Shown here in pieces: positions 27,801 to 34,916 of a stretch of DNA of 64,000 bases. Source of the stretch: Winogradskyella sp. MH6 (lineage in GTDB: Bacteria > Bacteroidota > Bacteroidia > Flavobacteriales > Flavobacteriaceae); the NCBI RefSeq assembly GCF_022810765.1, contig NZ_CP094494.1, positions 1,302,001 to 1,366,000 on the forward strand, written 5' to 3'. The position numbers and the translations under genes were made by a program. Positions within the stretch are counted from its first letter, which is position 1; every line of letters begins with the position of its first letter. The notes below the pieces were generated by a model. The model did no database searches. It had not been told where the DNA came from and was given only the letters and a program-made list of their open reading frames with translations.

Positions 27801-28241
27801 ACTGGTATTAGTGTCGGTTGTTCCAGCAGGAGGACTTATAGTACCATTAACAGCAATACCACCCAAGTTGGTAGGAGCAGAGACCAATACCAGGAACTCT
27901 ACGCTAGAGTTATTTGGCATATTTGCTACTGTAGCTGTTAATACATTTGCGGTAATAGAAATGCCTGAAACATCAGAGGCACCATTAATATTATTCTGGG
28001 AACTTGTTGAGAGTATGGTAATATCATCATCAAAATCTACTGAAATAGAGGCGTTGTTAATGGCATTACCAGAATTTGAAAGCGTAATTAAATATTGAAA
28101 ATCCTCATAAACATCTACCTGAGAAATGGCTGTACCACTTAGGTCTTGGACCTCTATGTTTATTGATAAATCTGTGGTTTGACTAAATAAGAAGGAGGAA
28201 CTATATAAAAGTATTAATAAAAGACAAAGCCGTTTTTTCAC
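24828..28241 (-). CDS. Giant secreted DUF11-repeat protein with T9SS type B (gliding-motility-like) C-terminus
   Basis: A 1137-residue exported protein built of Ig-like DUF11 repeats. The start codon is GTG (28239-28241); no ATG precedes it in frame. After a signal peptide (MKKRLCLLLILLYSSSFLFS) come about seven repeats of some 130-160 residues, each with the NNGxxxxxVxxxxxLP-type strand pattern (e.g. TNDGNTDEPIQVQDHMPV, TATNIGTTQATGVQVLDAL). The final 85 residues (ISPNGDLENDFLVIPCIERF, IKIYNRYGTLIYE, VGTYFYILEI) form the gliding-motility C-terminal domain, a T9SS type B signal. It is probably a long surface adhesin. It faces rsmI divergently and ends against the hypothetical gene by a 4-nt convergent overlap. 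Confidence 0.9.
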   Translation of the reverse strand: MKKRLCLLLILLYSSSFLFSQTTDLSINIEVQDLSGTAISQVDVYEDFQYLITLSNSGNAINNASISVDFDDDITILSTSSQNNINGASDVSGISITANVLTATVANMPNNSSVEFLVLVSAPTNLGGIAVNGTISPPAGTTDTNTSNNQSIISIDVLDIVIDFEVTHTQVSPTPGTPVGAWGDEATYQFTITNNSAIDFPVEVIRGRLILTSLLGNGQPFAEFISIECIDSTNGTLCPDLSTIAGSSSSITTSNVSTAPSIFTFNDGFEITSGGSITFEMAYRYTNFTCSSDPMPIMVDSFIEIALNHANVSSNLSNFVETVLPNADQCPTTDACIETQIIDPTDTTDIDYNEEVTFETTVCNNGPSEAPLFFFIQNLSANVDWDIISVNCITTTGPVTCGDFTISDNGQLWVSSEFVLQPNTTITIETVVVFLEPPCNPFPTQIDATIKSQIVLLPTQTIDTNTDNNYYYNYITLPTEEPCDTEDISDIQVTKTQIFPELPIGSSQTNTAEWGEITYEITVTNDGNTDEPIQVQDHMPVPLAGDVPITGTLVSVECSGTTGTASCFTIANANIGVTFDGATEDGSFDTFWEILPEDNWILPANSSVSFTVTVDWQPECSTQPMIGTNYVRVNYVNNVPETNLGNNTAFVETYFAPCIDLVVQTYPEFAQVDTGEPFDWIVDISNSTTSSSAIDIQFENILDNAFTISGSPACSITSGSATCISTFNISGNTITGVIPSMEAGSTIRVTIPVTAPNYGGGFNNIAEAFPNAADNEELTPETNISVNSVQVVSPVLDKLFFPDTIFEGDESELIFSVYNIASNPTQNGIAFTDNLPTGVTLTSSPVWIDANGCTATFSGVAGDTFVGITDLTFPSGVESCTFSVMVTSDVAGTYLNDFQNMSDTNNLDASQVSATLNVIVDPSNVDIEILKSVEPSEAIVGQEVTFTITATNIGTTQATGVQVLDALPVGYEYISATTSSGIFDDSSLSWSIPVLEPNQSETLQINVLVVASTDLLNVAFLNTLNEVDRDDSNNEDDAIVEISNCLSIPEGISPNGDLENDFLVIPCIERFPDNTIKIYNRYGTLIYETNNYDNSWDGRANRGIPKSSGLLPVGTYFYILEINGIAKPLQGYVYLNY

Positions 28242-28280
28242 AAGTTGGTTTTATATCTAGATGTAGATTCTTACAAATGG

Positions 28281-28313
28281 TTGCGTTAAGATATACAAAA
28301 GATTGTAAATTTG
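28281..28313 (+). promoter_or_regulatory. Promoter of rsmI
   Basis: TTG (28281-28283), a 22-nt spacer and TAAATTTG (28306-28313) match the -33/-7 pattern; the leader to the ATG at 28333 is about 13 nt. Confidence 0.65.
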
Positions 28314-28332
28314 AGATTAAGATTTATGATAC

Positions 28333-29001
28333 ATGAAACTTTACCTAGTACCAACACCTATAGGAAACCTTAAGGATATCACTTTTAGAGCGATTGAAGT
28401 TTTAAAAGAAGCAGATTTAATACTTGCTGAAGATACCAGAACTTCAGGAAAGCTTTTAAAGCATTTTGAGATTTCCACACATATGCAAAGCCACCATATG
28501 CACAATGAGCATAAAACGGTGGATCACTTAATCGAGAAACTAAAATCGGGAATGACAATTGCTGTGATTAGTGACGCTGGTACACCTGCGATTTCCGACC
28601 CAGGGTTTTTATTAGTTAGAGCCTGTGTAGAAAACAATATTGAAGTTGAATGTTTGCCAGGCGCTACAGCCTTTGTGCCAGCATTGGTAAATAGTGGTTT
28701 ACCAAATGATAAGTTTGTGTTTGAAGGCTTTTTACCTGTTAAAAAAGGTCGCCAAACTAGACTGTTACTTTTAGCAGAAGAAACCCGAACCATGATTTTT
28801 TACGAAAGTCCACATAAGTTAGTTAAGACTTTAGGACATTTTTGTGAGTATTTTGGCGAAGACAGACCAGTTTCCGTATCCAGAGAGCTTACCAAACTTT
28901 ATGAAGAAACTGTGAGAGGAACAGCTAAGGAAGTTTTAGAACATTACACCAATAAGCCGCCAAAAGGTGAGATTGTTGTTGTGGTTGGTGGGAAGAAATA
29001 G
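28333..29001 (+). CDS. rsmI: 16S rRNA (cytidine(1402)-2'-O)-methyltransferase
   Basis: SAM-dependent enzyme that 2'-O-methylates C1402 in the ribosomal P site. The 222-residue tetrapyrrole-methylase-fold protein has KLYLVPTPIGNLKDITFRAI at the start, ILAEDTRTSGKLLKHF, the SAM loop VISDAGTPAISDPGFLLVRA, the PGATAFVPALVNSGLP segment and a C-terminal FYESPHKLVKTL, VSRELTKLYEE and GEIVVVVGGKK. It is a little shorter than the E. coli protein, as is usual in Bacteroidota. It is monocistronic and convergent with the Sel1 protein, 37 nt apart. Confidence 0.96.
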   Translation: MKLYLVPTPIGNLKDITFRAIEVLKEADLILAEDTRTSGKLLKHFEISTHMQSHHMHNEHKTVDHLIEKLKSGMTIAVISDAGTPAISDPGFLLVRACVENNIEVECLPGATAFVPALVNSGLPNDKFVFEGFLPVKKGRQTRLLLLAEETRTMIFYESPHKLVKTLGHFCEYFGEDRPVSVSRELTKLYEETVRGTAKEVLEHYTNKPPKGEIVVVVGGKK

Positions 29002-29038
29002 AAATTGTGATTTAGATTGGAGGATATTAGTGTAAAAT

Positions 29039-30112
29039 CTAATCCAATAACTTTTTCATTTCATTTACTTTATCGCTATCCTTTAAAGCACTATATATAT
29101 TAATGAGGGAGTTTATAGCATCTTTTTTTAAATTTCCATTTATACTCATAACTTTTTCATAGTATGGTATAGCGGATTCTAATAATTTTTTTCTCTTAAG
29201 CTTTAGCTTTTCGTATTCTAAATCATCAGATTCTGTTGTTCCTAAATTGTTCATTTCTTCAACAATAATTTGGTCTAGGCTTACCATCAAAGTTGCCATA
29301 TTGAAATTTGCATTTTCATTTTCAGGGTATGTGTCGATTGCCTTTTTATAAAGCTTTGTTGCCTCTACATAATTTTCTTTATTGTTTTCTATAAGGCCTA
29401 GGTTGTAATAAAATTCAGATTCAAACAGAGTAAAATTTGAATCTATTTCATTGGGTTTGTTCAGTTTCATGTAATCAATAAAATCAAAAACATATTTTCT
29501 AGTGTTTTCTTTAAAAATACTTGAACGAAATATATGAGAATACAACTCATCTTTTTTGTTAAAAGAGCTTAAATCACCTTTAGCTACAGTTATTAAAATT
29601 GAGATGGCTTTATCAAGATTTTCATCAACGCCTTTTCCAAGTTTATACATTAAACCAACATTATACATGGCTTGAACATTACCAAGATCAGAAAGTTTTT
29701 TTAAGTAAGTAAAAGCTATGTTATCATTTTGATCGACTCCTATTCCGTTAAGGTACATATGGGCTAGATAGTTTAATGCTTTGATGTTGTTTTGAGCTTC
29801 TGATTTTTTGAACCATTCAAGTGCTTTGGTGTAGTTTTGTTGAACATAAATGCCTTCTGCATACATATAGCCTATAGCATATTGTCCTCTTGAGTTTCCC
29901 ATTTCGGCAGCTTTCTTAAAGAACAAAAAAGCTTTTTCATTGGATTGATTGACTCCATTTCCTTTATAATAGTCATTTCCAGATTGATAATAACCATTAG
30001 CAGATAATGAGTCTGTAAGTTTTGAGGCGACACTATTAGTTTCTTGTGCGTTTATAGTGTAAACTGAAAGAAATAGGAAAAGTAAGGTTAAAAAAGATGA
30101 AATAAGTTTCAT
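29039..30112 (-). CDS. Exported Sel1-like repeat/TPR protein
   Basis: A 357-residue periplasmic or secreted protein. The signal peptide ends near INAQ (residue 23). Residues about 40-190 contain at least four Sel1-like repeats (e.g. GNDYYKGNGVNQSNEKAFLF, AIGYMYAEGIYVQQNYTKAL, YLAHMYLNGIGVDQND, NVGLMYKLGKGVDENLDKAI). A second helical part (about 230-350) looks like TPRs (FYYNLGLIENNKENYVEATK, NFNMATLMVS). Such proteins are scaffolds for protein contacts; no partner is evident. It is alone on its strand. The 224 nt upstream hold the terminator of the A2M operon and no clear promoter; CATATTTG near 30160 is a one-mismatch -7 box. Confidence 0.82.
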   Translation of the reverse strand: MKLISSFLTLLFLFLSVYTINAQETNSVASKLTDSLSANGYYQSGNDYYKGNGVNQSNEKAFLFFKKAAEMGNSRGQYAIGYMYAEGIYVQQNYTKALEWFKKSEAQNNIKALNYLAHMYLNGIGVDQNDNIAFTYLKKLSDLGNVQAMYNVGLMYKLGKGVDENLDKAISILITVAKGDLSSFNKKDELYSHIFRSSIFKENTRKYVFDFIDYMKLNKPNEIDSNFTLFESEFYYNLGLIENNKENYVEATKLYKKAIDTYPENENANFNMATLMVSLDQIIVEEMNNLGTTESDDLEYEKLKLKRKKLLESAIPYYEKVMSINGNLKKDAINSLINIYSALKDSDKVNEMKKLLD

Positions 30113-30274
30113 AAATATTTTATGTTTTTTATTTTTTCAATATTCCGAACACTTTCAAATATGAGTATTAATTTATGAGTTATAAAGCTAAGCAGATATT
30201 TAATGCGTTTCTAGTCTTTTTCAAAAATGCTAGCTCATCTAAAAGATTAAATAGTTGTCTATCATAAATATACA

Positions 30275-30299
30275 AAAAAACCTCACCATTTCTGATGAG
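30275..30299 (-). terminator. GAAA-loop terminator after the A2M gene (copy 1 of a 25-nt repeat)
   Basis: On the minus strand CTCATCA-GAAA-TGGTGAG (7-bp stem with one T:G pair) is followed by G and seven T. Exactly the same 25 nt occur at 37846-37870 in the same orientation. Confidence 0.85.
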
Positions 30300-30336
30300 T
30301 TTTTTCAACTTAAAATATTTGAGAAATTAAGCCATA

Positions 30337-33300
30337 TTAATCTTTAATCTCAACTGTATTTCCTGAGATCCAGGTTTTGTTTTCATCTCCATAGTAAAGA
30401 TAAGCAGTACTTGCAGGTGCTTGATAGTGGCCAGCAATATCAGCTTTTAAGTCGAGCCTAATATTTTTGGTTTCTGAAGCTTTAAATTCTCGCCAGTAAA
30501 ACACTAAATAATTATCAAAAATCTCATAAAAAGCCACCTTATTTTCTTCTAAAATCTTTTTTAATTGCCATGGTTGAGCTGTTGTTCCAGAAGGTATACC
30601 AACAATTGTGGTGACCATGCCTAAGGGTTCTTCGTTGGTGTTTGCCACAGATATATTAAAACTTACATTATCGCCAACCGAGTGGTTTTGTCCAGTAATT
30701 GTTGTTTCTAGTTGTAAAGGACAAGCCTTTGAACTATCTGGTAAAGTGCTATCCCAATTTACATTCAAAGTATAAGGAAATGTTGTCTTTGGGTTATTAA
30801 ACTTAACTGCAATAGTCTGTTTTCCTTGTTTTAGATAGTTTTCAAAACCGTTAATGGTGATTTTTCCATCGCCTGAAAGTTCTAATTTTTTAGTTATCGA
30901 TTTACCATTTACTACTAGAGTGATGTCATCGTTTTCCTCAAGTATTTTTTGCTTTTGACTTTTCGTGTAATTAATCAGAGCTTTAAGGGCCATTGCAGTT
31001 GCTTGTGTAGAGCCAAAACGGTTGTGTTTACGTTGTTTAATGAGATAATCTACACCTTCTGTTACGAGCACTGTATTTTCGTTTTTCTCGTCCATTAAAG
31101 CTAATACTGTAAGTGCTACGGTTTCTATCTGTTTTGAGTTACCGTAAGATCTGGTAATTGTATTTTCTACAGGTATTTTATCAAAACCATACTCCTCAAT
31201 ATTTGCTTTTATTTTGGCTAAAAGTGTTTTAAAGTTCTCTTCTTTATTGAGGTTATGACTTGCCATGGCTAGTAATGCCATTTTATAAGTATCATTACTT
31301 TTTATAGCATCTGCATAGGCTGTGTTATACTCTAGCATATAATCTGCATTGACACCAGATTCGCTTAATGCATAGACAATGTAAGCATTGGCAACATCTG
31401 TTGGTGAACTAGCAAAACTATCATAGCCTTTTTTACTTTTTTTGAAACCACCTTTACCGTCTTTTCGGCTTATTAACCAATCTACAGTTCTGGAAATCAT
31501 TTTGTCGCTTACACCATCGTATACTTCTTTCATTTCGGTAAATTCCAAAATTCCATAAGCGGTTAAGGTTTCGTGTGGTGGAGTATGACCAAACCATTCA
31601 AAACCACCTTCAGAAGTTTCAAAACCAATAAGCCTTTTGTAGCCTTGCTTTATAAAATCTAGAGCTTTAGCTTCAATTTCAGGATTGCTTTTGCCAGCTT
31701 CTTTCAGGTATTTTAAGACCATAATATTAGGATATGTTGAAGATGATGTTTGCTCAAAACACCCGTAAGGCTGACGGATTAAAGACTCAATACCATCCAT
31801 AACATCACCTACAATGTCTGTATAAATATTAAATTCTGTAGTAACGCTATTTTTAACAGCGTGGTTAATTTCAAAGTCAAACGTTTGAGTTTCTGAACCA
31901 GACAATGATAAAGAAGTTGGAAAATAAGGGCTTAAAATTGTTACCTTTTTCTTGATGATATCCTTATAATCTTCAGATTCAGCCAGAATGGAAATGTCTA
32001 AGTCCTTACCCTTTTCAAGAGGTATAACTTTTATGGTTTTGGTCACAGCGTCATTAGCGTCGACGATTAGTTTTTCGTCAATAGACGATACCAACTTTAA
32101 ATGTTCAGGCAATAGAAACTTTAAATTAGTTTCCATGGCTTTCTCAGTTTCATTTGTAATGGTAATTGCTAATGAAATGGTATCATTCAGCACCATGTAA
32201 TTAGGTGTTTTAATGTCTATGTTCAATAATTTCTTGGTAGCGTATAATTTATCAGCTTTGCCTACAAGGCCATTATAACCAATGCCTTCAGCAGAAATTT
32301 TAAACGATGTTACAGCATCAGAATTATAAAATTCAATTTCGGCAATACCATCAGCATTGGTTTGTACCACAGGATTCCAGTATATGGTTTGTCTAAAATC
32401 GGTACGCTCTTCTGGTAGATTTTTTCCTTCATAGATTGGCATGTAGAAACTTCTTGGAGTGTCCATGTGGTTTCGATTATAGTGATAAAATTGCTTTACA
32501 GCATAGTTTTTATAATCTCTGTTATTTAATCGTTTTACTGCTCCACTACTGTTTGGATATTTTCCGTGTTTTGTATTTATAAGAATAACACCATTAGAGC
32601 CTCTGCTACCATAAATGCTAGTTGCAGCAGCATCTTTTAGAACCGTTACACTGTTTACTTGCTGAGGGTTGATGTCGCTCAAAGCAGACTTATCATAAGG
32701 CACACCATCTACCACAACAAGAGGTTCGTTATTACCAGACATACTGCCAATGCCTCTGATTCTAACCGTTGCAGTACTACCTGGTTGTCCGCTACCATTT
32801 ATTATGTTAACACCAGCCACTTCGCCAGCCAAAGCATTCATTACAGAATTACCGTTGGATGCAATTTCTTCTCGCGAAATCACAGTCACAGAACCTGTAA
32901 CGGTTTCTTTACTTGTGGTACCATAACCCACAACCACAACTTCATCTAAACCGTTTTCACTTTCTTGTAAGCCAACAGATATTTGTGCTTTTTGTTTAAT
33001 AGCCTTTTGTAGCGGTTTTTCATTTTTATCAAATGATTTAACCTTTTCTTTATTTTCTATGTTTTTAGTTGATGTTTGGCTGTAATAGCTTCCTTTTTTT
33101 AAGTGTGTTTCTTTAATAGTAACACGTTCTCCATTGTCTTTATAGGCCAATAAAGTCAAGTGATAATTATTGTTGAATTTAAAAGCGAAAGAACCATCTT
33201 CTTCGGTGTCAAAAACCAAAACTTTATTACCATCTCTATCAAAAAGCAGTAAATGTGCTTGGGTTGGTTTCTCTTTTTTGTTGAGCACAACACCAGTTTG

Positions 33301-34911
33301 TATAGCACTCTGTTCTGGTAGGTATTGTGCATTCTCCTTAGTAACGGTAGGAGCATTGATATAGTCTCGCCAACCATGAGTTAGCATTACATAATCTATT
33401 GCTTTTTTTGATTTTGGCTCTTTTGGATTCAAGTAAAAATCTGGCTTATGAATTTTTCCTTTCAGTTCAGAAGACACCAATAAATAAGATAAAATATGGT
33501 CTTGCTTGTCGTCAGCAAAGGACAGTAATTTATTATCTGCAACGGCTAATGATAAGTTTGCAGGAATAGGATTCTGCTTTTCATCATATGTTTTTATAGT
33601 AAGTTTTACTTTTTCTCTGGTATTATATTGGTTCTTATCTAGGCTGAGGTCTACATGAAGTTTTTTGTGAGGATTTAGAAATACTAAACGCTCTGCGAAT
33701 GTACTACCATATTCATTTTTTAAACTGAATTTGGTAATGCCCATAGGATATTCTGAAGTGTTTAAACTTATATTTTTTTTGAGACCGATTTCCTTTTTTA
33801 AGAGCAATGTGTTTGCATTAGAAACTTCAAGAAATAAAGGTGTGCTATAAGTTGAAAAAACATCTAAATTGGTGGATAGACTATCAGTTGTAACAGAAAA
33901 CCGAACACCATTTTCATGCACTTTTGGTAGCTGAATTAATTCCTCAGAACTGAAAGGTTCTGTGATTTTAGCATAGTATACCTCGTCCTTAATTGGGTTA
34001 AAATTGAAGCTTCCCATGCCATCATGAAAACTTTCAAAAGTTGAAATGGTTTCTCCTTGTGCATTAACAATATCGCCTTGGAGATCTACAGGTTTTCCAA
34101 ATTCATTAAGGGCTTTAAAAGCAACTTTATTTAAAGTGCCTGCTACAATTTTGCCACTTTCTGGTAAAAACTGAAGATCAATAGTGTTTAAAACCACAGG
34201 AACAGCTCTTGAGATAGATTCTGTAGTGCCTTTGTGATATACCAAAGCGTTTAAAACCACATCAATGGACTCTAAGTTTTCTGGTAATGTAAAGCTGGGT
34301 TTGGCTTTACCGTCTTTGTCTGTAACCACAACATCATTTATAATGTCTGTGCCTTTTACACTCACTTTATATGTAACTTCAGTATGGGATAAAGGTTGAT
34401 TTTTTAAATCCTTAACTTCAAGATTTGCGATAACCTCAGAGGATTTTCCGTACCCTTCTTTTTCGAATTTTAAATTAAGTAACAGCTTAGGTTTTACCAC
34501 TTTTTGAATAGTGATTTTTTTGGTAAAAAATGAATCTTCACCATAATTACGCATCCAATTGGTGTAGCATTTTAAAGTGTAAATGCCACCAACCCAATCC
34601 GAGCTTATATCAAAATTTCCGTAAGCATATCCTTGTTTCACATTAAGATTTAAGGATGTTACAACAGCGCCTTTAGGCGAAATTAATTCCGCATGCATTA
34701 CATCACTGATGGTCGTAATAGTATTGTCTGTATCGACGATGTAAGATTTAAACCAAATGGTTTCTCCAGGAAAATAGAATGGTCTGTCCGTTTGTGTGTA
34801 TATCTTCTCTAATGGATTATTAAATGCTTCAAAAGCTTTATAGGACAGCAACGTGAAGAAGCAAAGTCCGGCAATTACCAAAAGTTTGGTGTTTTGTATA
34901 AGTTTTTTCAT
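30337..34911 (-). CDS. Alpha-2-macroglobulin family protein with an inserted TonB receptor plug domain
   Basis: A 1524-residue exported protein. An N-terminal hydrophobic segment (about 9-27) without a lipobox acts as signal peptide or anchor. Macroglobulin MG domains follow (IYTQTDRPFYFPGETIWFKS at about 37-56, MG2-like). Residues about 654-783 are a full SusC-type TonB plug: LDEVVVVGYG, TATVRIRGIGSMSG, PLVVVDGVPYD, NSVTVLKDAAATSIYGSRGS, NGVILINTKHG. The A2M domain resumes near 839 (DFRQTIYWNPVVQ). The thioester motif is PYGCFEQTSS, Cys1051 and Gln1054, then the helical thioester domain to about 1340 and C-terminal MG/receptor-binding-like domains. A2Ms trap proteases through a cleavable bait and reactive thioester; here the plug sits about where a bait would be. 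It lies 5 nt downstream of a plug-less SusC-like barrel gene. The reading frame is continuous, so it is not two broken genes. Confidence 0.9.
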   Translation of the reverse strand: MKKLIQNTKLLVIAGLCFFTLLSYKAFEAFNNPLEKIYTQTDRPFYFPGETIWFKSYIVDTDNTITTISDVMHAELISPKGAVVTSLNLNVKQGYAYGNFDISSDWVGGIYTLKCYTNWMRNYGEDSFFTKKITIQKVVKPKLLLNLKFEKEGYGKSSEVIANLEVKDLKNQPLSHTEVTYKVSVKGTDIINDVVVTDKDGKAKPSFTLPENLESIDVVLNALVYHKGTTESISRAVPVVLNTIDLQFLPESGKIVAGTLNKVAFKALNEFGKPVDLQGDIVNAQGETISTFESFHDGMGSFNFNPIKDEVYYAKITEPFSSEELIQLPKVHENGVRFSVTTDSLSTNLDVFSTYSTPLFLEVSNANTLLLKKEIGLKKNISLNTSEYPMGITKFSLKNEYGSTFAERLVFLNPHKKLHVDLSLDKNQYNTREKVKLTIKTYDEKQNPIPANLSLAVADNKLLSFADDKQDHILSYLLVSSELKGKIHKPDFYLNPKEPKSKKAIDYVMLTHGWRDYINAPTVTKENAQYLPEQSAIQTGVVLNKKEKPTQAHLLLFDRDGNKVLVFDTEEDGSFAFKFNNNYHLTLLAYKDNGERVTIKETHLKKGSYYSQTSTKNIENKEKVKSFDKNEKPLQKAIKQKAQISVGLQESENGLDEVVVVGYGTTSKETVTGSVTVISREEIASNGNSVMNALAGEVAGVNIINGSGQPGSTATVRIRGIGSMSGNNEPLVVVDGVPYDKSALSDINPQQVNSVTVLKDAAATSIYGSRGSNGVILINTKHGKYPNSSGAVKRLNNRDYKNYAVKQFYHYNRNHMDTPRSFYMPIYEGKNLPEERTDFRQTIYWNPVVQTNADGIAEIEFYNSDAVTSFKISAEGIGYNGLVGKADKLYATKKLLNIDIKTPNYMVLNDTISLAITITNETEKAMETNLKFLLPEHLKLVSSIDEKLIVDANDAVTKTIKVIPLEKGKDLDISILAESEDYKDIIKKKVTILSPYFPTSLSLSGSETQTFDFEINHAVKNSVTTEFNIYTDIVGDVMDGIESLIRQPYGCFEQTSSSTYPNIMVLKYLKEAGKSNPEIEAKALDFIKQGYKRLIGFETSEGGFEWFGHTPPHETLTAYGILEFTEMKEVYDGVSDKMISRTVDWLISRKDGKGGFKKSKKGYDSFASSPTDVANAYIVYALSESGVNADYMLEYNTAYADAIKSNDTYKMALLAMASHNLNKEENFKTLLAKIKANIEEYGFDKIPVENTITRSYGNSKQIETVALTVLALMDEKNENTVLVTEGVDYLIKQRKHNRFGSTQATAMALKALINYTKSQKQKILEENDDITLVVNGKSITKKLELSGDGKITINGFENYLKQGKQTIAVKFNNPKTTFPYTLNVNWDSTLPDSSKACPLQLETTITGQNHSVGDNVSFNISVANTNEEPLGMVTTIVGIPSGTTAQPWQLKKILEENKVAFYEIFDNYLVFYWREFKASETKNIRLDLKADIAGHYQAPASTAYLYYGDENKTWISGNTVEIKD

Positions 34912-34916
34912 AGTAT

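Noticed and set aside
30337-34911. The A2M-plug architecture as an artefact of a frameshift or misassembly joining two genes
   Set aside because: The frame is open across 1524 codons, A2M domains lie on both sides of the plug, and the thioester domain and C-terminal domains are complete after it.
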